Of a stretch of DNA of 64,000 nt, positions 8,985 to 16,891 are shown piece after piece. The notes under the pieces are model-generated. The model was not told the origin of the DNA. It saw nothing but the letters and a program-made list of their open reading frames with translations, and did no database searches. The stretch spans positions 248,001 through 312,000 of the forward strand of contig NZ_RAQH01000002.1 in NCBI RefSeq assembly GCF_003610695.1, read 5' to 3'. Every line of letters begins with the position of its first letter. The first letter of the stretch is position 1. The DNA is from Epilithonimonas arachidiradicis. Lineage in GTDB: Bacteria; Bacteroidota; Bacteroidia; Flavobacteriales; Weeksellaceae. A program made the translations under genes and the position numbers.

Positions 8985-9012
8985 AGGCTTAGTTTTTACT
9001 AAGCCTTTTTTT
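8985..9012 (+). terminator. Terminator of the HugZ-like gene
   Basis: AGGCTTAG and CTAAGCCT form an 8-bp perfect stem with a 6-base loop, followed by an uninterrupted T-run. Confidence 0.88.
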
Positions 9013-9077
9013 GATTTTTTATGTCTTCGAGAGCCTCAAACTGACATTGCCAAAATTAGAAAATTTAGTATTCGAAA

Positions 9078-9100
9078 TGTCACACTGAGCGGAGTCGAAG
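9078..9100. repeat. Dispersed short repeat (CTTCGAC...CTCAG...TGACA family), copy 2
   Basis: On the minus strand it reads CTTCGACTCCGCTCAG then TGTGACA. It shares the first 16 bases exactly with the copy at 58369-58391. It lies between the terminator at 8985-9012 and the fabF stop. Confidence 0.6.
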
Positions 9101-9114
9101 TGTTTTTCTTAAAT

Positions 9115-10350
9115 TTAAATCTTCCTAAAAATAACCGTCGAGTTATGCCCACCAAAACCAAATGCATTGCTCATTGCGATATTGATTGGTTTCTCTTTAT
9201 TTTCGGTAACGATATTAATGCCTTCCGGAATATTCTCATCCAGCTTTGAAACATTTATTGTTGCAGGGATTATATTCTCCTGAATTGCTTTGATGCAAAT
9301 AATTGCTTCTACAGCACCAGCGGCTCCCAACAAATGGCCTGTCATCGATTTGGTGGCGCTGATGTCAAGATTCTGGCTTCCTTTAAAAACTTTATTAATA
9401 GCGTTCAGCTCTGCTAAATCTCCGAGTGGAGTAGAAGTAGCGTGCGGATTCAGATAATCGACTTGATCGGACTGAATGTTGGCGTCTTCCAATGCCAGTT
9501 CCATAGATTTTGCCGCGCCAATTCCTTCCGGATGAGGTGCAGTCATATGATAAGCGTCGGCTGTCATTGCTGCGCCAATTAGTTCCGCGTAGATTTTTGC
9601 ACCTCGGGCTTTGGCGTGTTCATATTCTTCCAAAACTAATGAGCCTGCGCCTTCGCCCATTATAAAACCATCACGTTCCACATCATAAGGCCGGCTCGCA
9701 ACTTTCGGATTATCATTTCTTGTGGACATTGCTTTCATTGATGAAAACCCACCTAATGAAGCTGGCGTAATTGGCGCTTCCGAGCCACCACTCACAATCA
9801 CTTTTGCTTTTCCCCAGCGGATGTAATTGAAGGCATCCATAAAAGCAGTATTAGAAGTTGCACAAGCTGAAACCGTGGTATAATTAATTCCTCGCAATCC
9901 GTATTTCATAGAAATCATTCCGGAAGCCATATTGGCAATCAGTTTCGGAACAAAAAACGGACTGAATCTCGGTGTTCCATCTCCTGAAACATAGTCTGTG
10001 ACTTCATTTTCAAAAGTTTCCATTCCGCCTTGCCCGGTTCCCCAAATGACGCCAATGTCAAAAGGATCGAAGTCCTTAAAATTCAATCCGGAATCTTCCA
10101 TCGCCTGAGCGGCTGCATAAATAGCATATTGTGTGAAAAGGTCACTGCGCTTGATTTCGTTTCTGTCCAGATATTTTTCAGGCGCAAAATTTTTTACCTC
10201 GGCAGCAAACTGAACTTTGAATTTTTCCGGGTCAAAATGAGTGATTTTGTCAGCGCCACTTTCACCTTTTAGAATATTATTCCAGAAGGTTTCAACATCA
10301 TTTCCCAAAGGCGTTACGGCTCCCATTCCTGTAATTACGACTCGTTTCAT
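9115..10350 (-). CDS. fabF: 3-oxoacyl-ACP synthase II (KAS II)
   Basis: This 411-residue condensing enzyme elongates acyl-ACP with malonyl-ACP. The catalytic triad is visible: Cys163 in VSACATSNTAF, His in NPHATSTPLGD and His in SMTGHLLGAAGA. The true N-terminus is MKRVVITGMGAVTPLG at 10350; the open frame extends 27 codons further but only across the upstream gene. Its ATG overlaps the TAA of the thioesterase gene by one base (TAATG), so the two are translationally coupled. No acpP is adjacent, so this may not be the main housekeeping fabF; a second copy elsewhere is possible. Confidence 0.93.
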   Translation of the reverse strand: MKRVVITGMGAVTPLGNDVETFWNNILKGESGADKITHFDPEKFKVQFAAEVKNFAPEKYLDRNEIKRSDLFTQYAIYAAAQAMEDSGLNFKDFDPFDIGVIWGTGQGGMETFENEVTDYVSGDGTPRFSPFFVPKLIANMASGMISMKYGLRGINYTTVSACATSNTAFMDAFNYIRWGKAKVIVSGGSEAPITPASLGGFSSMKAMSTRNDNPKVASRPYDVERDGFIMGEGAGSLVLEEYEHAKARGAKIYAELIGAAMTADAYHMTAPHPEGIGAAKSMELALEDANIQSDQVDYLNPHATSTPLGDLAELNAINKVFKGSQNLDISATKSMTGHLLGAAGAVEAIICIKAIQENIIPATINVSKLDENIPEGINIVTENKEKPINIAMSNAFGFGGHNSTVIFRKI

Positions 10351-10781
10351 TATCTTGTGATTTGTGTTTTGAATAAGTTGGATGTGCCTTTTGCAATCAG
10401 TCTGGTTTTGTCTGCATTCCAGATTTCGCAAGTGGCGTTGATGAATTGTTTCCCTAATTTGGTGATGTGTGTTTCGGCAATGATATTTTCGCCTTCTTTC
10501 CCGATGGAGAAATAATCGATAACATTATTAATCGTCGTGTAAAAAGTAGGTTCATTAAGAGAAAACATTGTGGCTCCCAAAACGTCATCAATTATTGCAG
10601 CTGTCACACCGCCGTGGAGATTCCCGATCGGGTTCAACCATTCCGGACGAATAGTGTACTGGAATTCCAAATGACCTTTTTCCGCGGATAGGACAATCGG
10701 TTTCAGCCAGCGCATAAACGGCGAGGGTGAATCTTTGAATTCTTTTCCCGTTAATGATTGCAAATGTGCTAGTCTATCCAT
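10350..10781 (-). CDS. Hotdog-fold thioesterase (PaaI-like)
   Basis: This 143-residue protein belongs to the hotdog family. It shows the segment NPIGNLHGGVTAAIIDDVLGATMFSL, with the HGG-x-D/E pattern that forms the acyl-CoA or acyl-ACP thioesterase active site. The C-terminal half has GKEGENIIAETHITKLGKQFINATCEIW as expected for the central strands. It is the first gene of a two-gene unit with fabF, which starts inside its stop codon. A role in releasing or editing acyl thioesters made by the adjacent KAS is inferred. The substrate is unknown. Confidence 0.85.
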   Translation of the reverse strand: MDRLAHLQSLTGKEFKDSPSPFMRWLKPIVLSAEKGHLEFQYTIRPEWLNPIGNLHGGVTAAIIDDVLGATMFSLNEPTFYTTINNVIDYFSIGKEGENIIAETHITKLGKQFINATCEIWNADKTRLIAKGTSNLFKTQITR

Positions 10782-10863
10782 AATATTATTTACTTAATTT
10801 GATTGAGTATTACTTTCGCAGACTGTCAAGAGCGGATTCTTCGAGAGTCCCATAAGACTTAAT

Positions 10864-11622
10864 CTACTCACCAACTTCCTGCGTTCTTCTTTGATTCATT
10901 GCCAGCAAAGCATCTTCGGGTGATGACAAATATAATCTGTAGATATCTTCCGTCTGCCCAACGCGGATTTCGTAGTTATCCTGTTCCAATCCGGCAATCA
11001 ACTGCTCGGCAACAAAGGACGCTGGAACGCCGTTTTTTCCACCAATTGGCGCGGAGAATTCGGTGTCTACCAAAGGTGGCATCAGTTCAAAAACTTTGAC
11101 GTTAGCATTTTTTAAAGCTAAACGTAAATATCTGGTGTAAGAATGCAAGGCGGCTTTGCTCGCAGAATAGGTCGCCAAAGCGCCCGGAACGAAGGCTACG
11201 ACAGAAGATACGTTCACGATGGTTGGATTGTCGTTAGTTTTCAGAATCGGGAGTAGTTTTTCGTTTAATCGGATGATAGAGAGATAATTGGTTAGCATTT
11301 CGTCTTCTGCTTTTTCGAAAGCGTTGACGTTTTCTTCTGTAATGTCGTAAACGAGCGCGCGACCGGCATTGTTGATGACCATATTCAAATCTGGAAATTC
11401 GGATTTGATTTGGCTGACCAGATTGTCTACATCTTCTGCATTACTGACGTCCGAAACGATGGTGCTGACATTTTTCAGTTGCGAAGCGGCTTGCTGTAAA
11501 CGTGCTTCATTTCTGCCTGTGATGATGACCTTATTACCTTTTTCTGATAATAATTTTGCGATTTCTAATCCGATTCCGGCTGAACCGCCTGAGATTAATA
11601 CCGTGTTGTTGGATGTTTTCAT
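10864..11622 (-). CDS. Short-chain dehydrogenase/reductase (DltE-like)
   Basis: This 252-residue NAD(P)-dependent oxidoreductase has the Rossmann motif SGGSAGIGLEIA (about 11-22), an NNAG segment (MVINNAGRAL) and the catalytic Ser plus YSASK motif (VSSVVAFVPGALATYSASKAAL). The late segment FELMPPLVDTEF is typical of the DltE/YdfG-like subgroup. The substrate is not predictable. It lies 43 bp downstream of a TetR gene on the same strand, with a TetR-type palindrome in the gap, so it is probably controlled by that regulator. Confidence 0.88.
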   Translation of the reverse strand: MKTSNNTVLISGGSAGIGLEIAKLLSEKGNKVIITGRNEARLQQAASQLKNVSTIVSDVSNAEDVDNLVSQIKSEFPDLNMVINNAGRALVYDITEENVNAFEKAEDEMLTNYLSIIRLNEKLLPILKTNDNPTIVNVSSVVAFVPGALATYSASKAALHSYTRYLRLALKNANVKVFELMPPLVDTEFSAPIGGKNGVPASFVAEQLIAGLEQDNYEIRVGQTEDIYRLYLSSPEDALLAMNQRRTQEVGE

Positions 11623-11633
11623 AATGATGTTTA

Positions 11634-11647
11634 ATACCGATTGGTAT
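11634..11647. promoter_or_regulatory. TetR-type operator half of a matched pair (SDR promoter)
   Basis: ATACCGATTGGTAT is a 14-bp palindrome with one imperfect position. It differs by one base from the core of the perfect palindrome at 12297-12314 in front of the tetR gene. It lies 12 bases upstream of the SDR ATG. Confidence 0.65.
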
Positions 11648-11665
11648 ATTTTTAATTAAAAAAAA

Positions 11666-12259
11666 TTATTTGATTAATTCGTTATCGATGATTGTTTCGA
11701 TTCTTTCTAATGCATTGAAAAGATAAGTTTTGTTGTTCATTGTTTTTGAAAGCAGGATTCCGCCTTCTATCAAAGCAATAAATTGAAAAGCATATTGTAA
11801 AGAATCTGCAGTTTCTACGATTTCTTTTTGAGTTTTCCCTTTTTCTAAAATTCGACTCCATTGGTTGCCCCAATTTTCAAAATTCTTAGCCACTTCCGCT
11901 TTAAGAAAAGGCATTGTATCGTCTGCTTCTACAGCTGTATTCAAGTGAGGACAGCCACCACGAGAGAAATTGATTTCCCAAGTCTTTCTGTAATAATCTA
12001 TAATTGTGAATAGTTTTTCACGCGCTGTCATTTCGTTGTTCAGCTGATTGATAAAGCTGGTTTGCAACCTTTTGGAATTGTAGAGATAAACTTCTTTTGC
12101 CACCTCGTCTTTATTTTCGAAGTTACCATAAATGCTGCCTTTTGTTAATCCGGTTGCAGTTGTAATGTCTGACAGAGACGTACCGGCATAACCTTTCTTA
12201 TTGAAAAGTTCTGCGGTTTGTTCAATAATGAACTGTCTTGTTTTTTCTGCTTTTGACAT
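11666..12259 (-). CDS. TetR/AcrR family repressor (NemR-like)
   Basis: This 197-residue regulator has the N-terminal helix-turn-helix in LFNKKGYAGTSLSDITTATGLTKGSIYGNFENKDEV (about 18-55). Its ligand domain contains RGGCPHLNTAVEADD, close to the GC-L-N segment of NemR-type electrophile sensors, where the Cys is redox-sensitive. MSKAEKTRQFI at 12259 is chosen over a start eight codons upstream. A perfect palindrome sits at its own promoter and a near copy in front of the next gene, so autorepression and control of the SDR gene are inferred. Confidence 0.88.
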   Translation of the reverse strand: MSKAEKTRQFIIEQTAELFNKKGYAGTSLSDITTATGLTKGSIYGNFENKDEVAKEVYLYNSKRLQTSFINQLNNEMTAREKLFTIIDYYRKTWEINFSRGGCPHLNTAVEADDTMPFLKAEVAKNFENWGNQWSRILEKGKTQKEIVETADSLQYAFQFIALIEGGILLSKTMNNKTYLFNALERIETIIDNELIK

Positions 12260-12280
12260 TTTAAATCTGAATTGACGATG

Positions 12281-12288
12281 CAAAGATA
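12281..12288 (-). promoter_or_regulatory. -7 box (TATCTTTG) of the tetR gene
   Basis: On the minus strand this is a perfect TAnnTTTG octamer, 21 bases before the ATG at 12259. The operator at 12297-12314 lies directly behind it over the -33 region. Confidence 0.6.
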
Positions 12289-12296
12289 AACAAATT

Positions 12297-12314
12297 ATAT
12301 ACCAATTGGTATAT
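12297..12314. promoter_or_regulatory. Operator palindrome of the tetR gene
   Basis: ATATACCAATTGGTATAT is a perfect 18-bp palindrome overlapping the expected -33 region of the tetR promoter. The core is repeated at 11634-11647 in front of the SDR gene. Confidence 0.75.
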
Positions 12315-12337
12315 TTTATGAATTTATTTAAAAATAA

Positions 12338-12363
12338 AACCCGGAAGTAAAAACTCCCGGGTT
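12338..12363 (-). terminator. Terminator of the ELWxxDGT gene
   Basis: Arms AACCCGGAAGT and ACTCCCGGGTT (one mismatch) surround a 4-base loop, 20 bases past the stop on the minus strand. Confidence 0.75.
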
Positions 12364-12382
12364 AAATTTGAAATTGAAAATA

Positions 12383-14035
12383 TTACTTTTTGATGATTTT
12401 ATACGAACTGCTTTTCTGCTCAGATAAAACTTTAACCACATAATTCCCTTTTGGTAAAGAAGAAACATCAAGTTGAAGCTTTTTCGAATTGGCAGGATTA
12501 CTTAATAATAATTTCCCGGAATAATCATAAACCTGAACAGAAGAAATCTGAGAATCTCCGGAAATATGGATGACATCAGCAACCGGGTTTGGATACACTG
12601 AAAATTGATTTTTACTAATATCCGTTACAGCCATTGCCTCATCAGCAGCTACACTCCATAGTTCATAACCGCTGTCATTATATTTTGCCGTGAAATATAA
12701 TTTGTCTCCCATCGCCGTAAAATAAGGAGTGTAACTTAGGGCATCCTGTGACGGATTCTGTGGGTCAGCCATTATCTTTTGAGTTCCCGCCAATGTTCCG
12801 TCGGATTTCCATAACTGATAATATTCTTCACTATTGACAGCTCGGAAGTATAGCTTACCACCCATCACCTGGAAAAACATTGGCGAAATAGTAATGCCCA
12901 TAGAATCGCCAGGACCTGGCAAAACATCTATAAATAATTGAGTACCTTCCGGTGTTCCGTCGGTTGACCAGATCTCTCCGCCGTGCTCAGCATCTCTTAA
13001 TGTCATAAATAACTTGTTGTTATAAATGATATATTTAAACTGTGGAATTACGCCATTTTCAGTTCCTTCGTAAACATCTTTCAGGATTTTAGTACCAGCT
13101 TCGGTACCGTCTGTCGTCCATATTTCTCTTCCTGTGTCGCTACTATATGCTGTGAAAAATAACTTTCCATTAAAGTCAATAAAATCTGCAGGAATAGCGT
13201 TTCCATTACCACCAGTATTGATATTTTTAACCATATAAGTTCCGGCGCTGGTTCCGTCTGTAGCCCAAAGTTCGATGCCGTTTGTGCCATCATCGGCATT
13301 GAAATAGATTTTATTGCCAAACGCTTTCAGGTTAGAAGGATTGGAACTTTCTGCATGGATATCTTTTACCATTTGCGTTCCGGCCGCAGTGCCGTCTGTT
13401 ACCCAAAGTTCAAAGCCGTGCTGACCGTTATCAAAATCAAATCCATCTAGCGCGTTGAAGTAAAGTTTATCATTGAGAACTGTAAAATAAGAAGGATTAG
13501 AACCAAATTCACCTTCGCGCAAATCTGTCACCATTACGGTTCCTTCCGTTGTTCCGTCGGTTTTCCAAAGCTCGGTTCCGTGAACACCATCTTCTGACCT
13601 AAAGTATAAAGCATTGTTGAACTCCACGAATTCAAAAGCATAAGAACCACCGCTACCCGGATACATATCTTTTACAAGGACTGTTCCAGCTTCTGTCCCG
13701 TCTGACGTCCAAAGCTCGTTTCCGTTAGCTTCATCAGTCGCGGTAAAAAAAAGTTTTCCATTCAGAACTTTAAAGTTATAAATATCAGAACCATTGCTTC
13801 CTGGATTGATGTCTTTGACCAGTTTGGTTTCCGTACCGTCTGTGACCCAAAGTTCTTTTCCGTGTTCGCCGTCATCTGCAGAAAAATATATTTTTGAATC
13901 TACTTTGATGAGATTTTCCGGAAAAGAATCGCCCGTCGGATTGATGTCTTTGACCATTTTAAAGACTGGCGTCTGCTGAGCATTGATTTCTAAAAATGAT
14001 ACCAATAATGCCGCAAGGATAAATTTACTCTTCAT
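12383..14035 (-). CDS. ELWxxDGT-repeat surface protein with T9SS sorting tail
   Basis: This 550-residue secreted protein has a short signal peptide (about 1-19, ending NAQQ). About eight repeats of roughly 50 residues follow, each centred on E/Q-L/I-W-x-x-DGT with a following AGT or EGT (ELWVTDGTE, ELWTSDGTEAGT, EIWSTDGTPEGT, QLWKSDGTLAGT and others). A ninth degenerate unit (ELWSVAADE) comes before the C-terminal Por sorting domain (YPNPVADVIHISG ... GNYVVKVLSEQ ... IIKK). The repeats probably form a beta-propeller. It is predicted to be exported through the PorU/PorV system and attached or released at the cell surface. Function is unknown; adhesion or glycan binding would be guesses. Confidence 0.9.
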   Translation of the reverse strand: MKSKFILAALLVSFLEINAQQTPVFKMVKDINPTGDSFPENLIKVDSKIYFSADDGEHGKELWVTDGTETKLVKDINPGSNGSDIYNFKVLNGKLFFTATDEANGNELWTSDGTEAGTVLVKDMYPGSGGSYAFEFVEFNNALYFRSEDGVHGTELWKTDGTTEGTVMVTDLREGEFGSNPSYFTVLNDKLYFNALDGFDFDNGQHGFELWVTDGTAAGTQMVKDIHAESSNPSNLKAFGNKIYFNADDGTNGIELWATDGTSAGTYMVKNINTGGNGNAIPADFIDFNGKLFFTAYSSDTGREIWTTDGTEAGTKILKDVYEGTENGVIPQFKYIIYNNKLFMTLRDAEHGGEIWSTDGTPEGTQLFIDVLPGPGDSMGITISPMFFQVMGGKLYFRAVNSEEYYQLWKSDGTLAGTQKIMADPQNPSQDALSYTPYFTAMGDKLYFTAKYNDSGYELWSVAADEAMAVTDISKNQFSVYPNPVADVIHISGDSQISSVQVYDYSGKLLLSNPANSKKLQLDVSSLPKGNYVVKVLSEQKSSSYKIIKK

Positions 14036-14183
14036 ATAAATAATTTCTTTTAAGTAAAATTAGAGCCTTAATTTCAGAATGCGTAGAGATATGCTATTAG
14101 ATATCCGAAAATTTCAAGAAAACAAAAGTTTTTTAATTTTAATTAATTGAAAATCAGATTATTTTTACTGAATTAATTTTAGA

Positions 14184-15305
14184 TTAAGAAATTTTATTTT
14201 TGATGTTTTGATTGATTTTTTTCGACTTTTTTACTAGAAAATAAGATAAGGTCAAACCTGATAAAATTAAAATACCAAGAAGAACATAAATGATAATCAC
14301 AGATTTTTTTTGTTCGGATTCAAAATTTTTCTGCTTGAATTCGTTTCGTTTTTGAATTAATTCATTCAGAGATTTTACATCTTCCAGCGCAAATTTGGAT
14401 TGAGTCGAATCAAATAGTTTTTGGTATTTCTGATGATTTTCAAAGTCATTAAGCTCGATGAAATTTTCTGCCAAGAGTTTGTAAATTCGACTTTCCATTT
14501 CGATTTGCTGAGCTTCTTTAGAAAGAGGAAGTGCAGATAACAAAGTTTCATTAGAACTATTAAAATCTTTTCTGGAGCTTTTGATTTCAGATAAACCAAT
14601 CAACGCATTACATTCCAGAGATTTTGCACCATTTTTTCTGGCGTCGGCTAATCCATTTTCAAAACTGACCTGGGCAGAATCTTTGTTGATGTTGAGGTAG
14701 CAATAAGCTTTCTGGTTATAAGCCTGCCCGAGATTCGCTTTCGCAAATCCGTTGTCTTTGTCTTTTTTGAACTCGTTAATCGCTTTGTCAAAATGCTTAA
14801 TCGCATAACCACAATCCAGACTTCTTTTGTACAGAAACCCTTTCAGGAGATTGATATTTCCAATCAAATATTTTTTAGACCCAGGCAAAGAAACCGACTG
14901 CGAAAGCTTGTCTGCTTTATCCAGATAATGCCAGGCTTCGTCACGCATTTCTATCCTAATGTATTGATTTCCAATGAGCCCCAAAGTCCTGATTTGGTTG
15001 GCAATATCTTTAGTTTGTTCAGATAATTCGTTGGCTTTCAAAGCGAATTCAATGGATTTTTGATAATCATTCAAACCAGAATAGCCGTTGGAAATCAAGA
15101 TATAAGACGAGATTTTGTAAGAAGATTCAATGTTTTTTTTCTTCAAAATGTCCTTTCCAATATCAATGGTTTTCTGTGGATTTTTGAAAATAAATGAATT
15201 AGCAGAACTTATCAGACTGTCAAGTTCTTTATTGCCTTCCTGAGCAAAAACCAAACTTGTTGAAATGGATAAAATCATCACCAAAAAAATTCTCAATGCT
15301 CTCAT
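14184..15305 (-). CDS. TPR-containing single-pass membrane protein lacking a DNA-binding domain
   Basis: This 373-residue protein has a signal peptide (MRALRIFLVMILSISTSLVFAQ), a long region of TPR-like helical repeats (about 25-310), a coiled segment, one transmembrane helix (VIIIYVLLGILILSGLTLSYFLV) and a basic tail of only about 15 residues. The layout equals the sensor half of the upstream AraC-type regulator but without the helix-turn-helix. The ATG at 15305 follows the upstream TAA after one base, so translation is probably coupled; a GTG at 15314 is an alternative start. Function is unknown. It may act as partner or decoy of the upstream sensor, or be a gene that lost its HTH after duplication. 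Confidence 0.8.
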   Translation of the reverse strand: MRALRIFLVMILSISTSLVFAQEGNKELDSLISSANSFIFKNPQKTIDIGKDILKKKNIESSYKISSYILISNGYSGLNDYQKSIEFALKANELSEQTKDIANQIRTLGLIGNQYIRIEMRDEAWHYLDKADKLSQSVSLPGSKKYLIGNINLLKGFLYKRSLDCGYAIKHFDKAINEFKKDKDNGFAKANLGQAYNQKAYCYLNINKDSAQVSFENGLADARKNGAKSLECNALIGLSEIKSSRKDFNSSNETLLSALPLSKEAQQIEMESRIYKLLAENFIELNDFENHQKYQKLFDSTQSKFALEDVKSLNELIQKRNEFKQKNFESEQKKSVIIIYVLLGILILSGLTLSYFLVKKSKKINQNIKNKIS

Positions 15306-15306
15306 T

Positions 15307-16737
15307 TTATTCACTTTTAATGGTTTTGATAAATGAGGCAGGCGAATGTCCCGTAACCTGTTTGAATACAGTAGAAAACAAACTATGTGAAGAAAATCCA
15401 GCTTCTTCAGCCAGATGACTAACTTTATATTTTAAATAGACAGGATTATTTCTTAGTTGATTGATGATATAATTGATTCTCAATTCATTGATATAAGTGT
15501 GGAAATTTTTATTCTTATAAGTATTGATGATTTCGGATAGATATTTAGTATTTGTATTTAGATTTTCAGCCAAAAGATTGAGTGAAATCGCTGGGTCAAG
15601 ATAGTCATTGTTTGACTCGAATTTTTCCAGTTTTTCCAGCAAAAAACTAATGGTTTTATCAGGAATTACAATTTTTCCGGCACTTTCCTGCGCTTTGTTT
15701 TCCGCAATGAATTTTTCTCTTTCTTCCGCTTCTTTTATTGCTTTTTCGTACTCGTTTTGTTTTTGATTTAATTTCCGATTGATGAAATAACCAATAATCA
15801 ATACAAGTAAAATCGCAATCGAAATAAAATAAATAATTCTTTTCTGCTGTTCAGATTTGGATTCTAAAATTTCATCCTGTTTCTGACTGATTTTGGTAAG
15901 AAAAAAAATTCTGGCATTTTCTTTTACAGACTTCAAAGAATCCTGCAAAGCGGTTTGAAGTTGACAGAATTCCCGATATTTTTCCTGGTCTTTGGATTCG
16001 TAATTGTTGATTGCCAATTGATAAATCTCTTCTCGCAACCAAATATCCTGAGCTTTCTTTTCAATTGGTTTTAAAAGTTCGAGATAATCAATATTCTTAT
16101 CAAATTCTTTTCCTGAAGATGGAATTTTAGCCTTTGCATAAAAATAATAAGGTGTGTCATTCTGAATTTTATGTGAGAAATATTGTGCTGAATCCAACTT
16201 TCCAAGATTAGAATAGGAAAGCGCGTAATAGAAATTGCTAAGCTCCGGAAAAGATTTATTTTTTTGCTTTTCGAATAACTTTAAATTCTTAATAGTCTGA
16301 TTCCAATTAGAATTTGAATAAGATTTTATCGCTTTTTCATAATAATTCTGAGTGATTTCCTTTTCATCTTTGATAAGATATAATTGAGAAAAATCAATTC
16401 CCAATTCATCACAAAGTCTTGCCAGTAGAAAGTTGATTTGAAATTCATTTTCCGGACGACTGGATTTTTTTGAAAGTTCCAGACATTGAAATAATTTTTC
16501 ACTCGCAGAATTGTAATCGCCTCTTAATAGATAACTTTCGGCAAGAAGTAAAAGCGCTTTTATTTTATCATTATCATCCGAACTGTTTTTGGAAAGAAAT
16601 TCTGAAATAACAGCAGATTCCGAAGGTTTTTTATAAAGTAAATCCTTGCATTCTAAGAACAAAGTTTCCGCATCTCGGCTATTTTGTGCTTTGATGATTG
16701 TACCGAATGCGAGAAAAATTGCTAAAATTAATTTCAA
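15307..16737 (-). CDS. Membrane-anchored AraC-family regulator with periplasmic TPR sensor
   Basis: This 476-residue protein has an N-terminal signal-like helix (MKLILAIFLAFGTIIKAQ), TPR-like repeats (about 20-290), a transmembrane helix (IIYFISIAILLVLIIGYFI, about 300-318) and a coiled linker. The C-terminal AraC/XylS double helix-turn-helix spans about 370-476 (LNLLAENLNTNTKYLSEIIN and VSHLAEEAGFSSHSLFSTVFKQVTGHSPASF). Such proteins, common in flavobacteria, would sense in the periplasm and bind DNA from the membrane. It is the first gene of a pair with the HTH-less homologue. Targets and ligand are unknown. Confidence 0.88.
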   Translation of the reverse strand: MKLILAIFLAFGTIIKAQNSRDAETLFLECKDLLYKKPSESAVISEFLSKNSSDDNDKIKALLLLAESYLLRGDYNSASEKLFQCLELSKKSSRPENEFQINFLLARLCDELGIDFSQLYLIKDEKEITQNYYEKAIKSYSNSNWNQTIKNLKLFEKQKNKSFPELSNFYYALSYSNLGKLDSAQYFSHKIQNDTPYYFYAKAKIPSSGKEFDKNIDYLELLKPIEKKAQDIWLREEIYQLAINNYESKDQEKYREFCQLQTALQDSLKSVKENARIFFLTKISQKQDEILESKSEQQKRIIYFISIAILLVLIIGYFINRKLNQKQNEYEKAIKEAEEREKFIAENKAQESAGKIVIPDKTISFLLEKLEKFESNNDYLDPAISLNLLAENLNTNTKYLSEIINTYKNKNFHTYINELRINYIINQLRNNPVYLKYKVSHLAEEAGFSSHSLFSTVFKQVTGHSPASFIKTIKSE

Positions 16738-16838
16738 AACGAAATAGGTCTGATTGCTTATAAACCAGTAAATTTATGTAAATATTTTTTCAAAAAAATA
16801 TCTTTTTCATTTCCAATATTGAATATGTCGCAAAAAAA

Positions 16839-16866
16839 ATGCTCCCGAAAAAAAATCCGAGAGCAT
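16839..16866 (-). terminator. Terminator of the RND efflux operon
   Basis: On the minus strand ATGCTCTCG pairs with CGGGAGCAT (one U-G wobble) around an A/T loop and is followed by eight T residues. It lies 26 bases past the TolC-family stop codon. Confidence 0.85.
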
Positions 16867-16891
16867 CGCGTATAGAGAGAATAATGAATGT

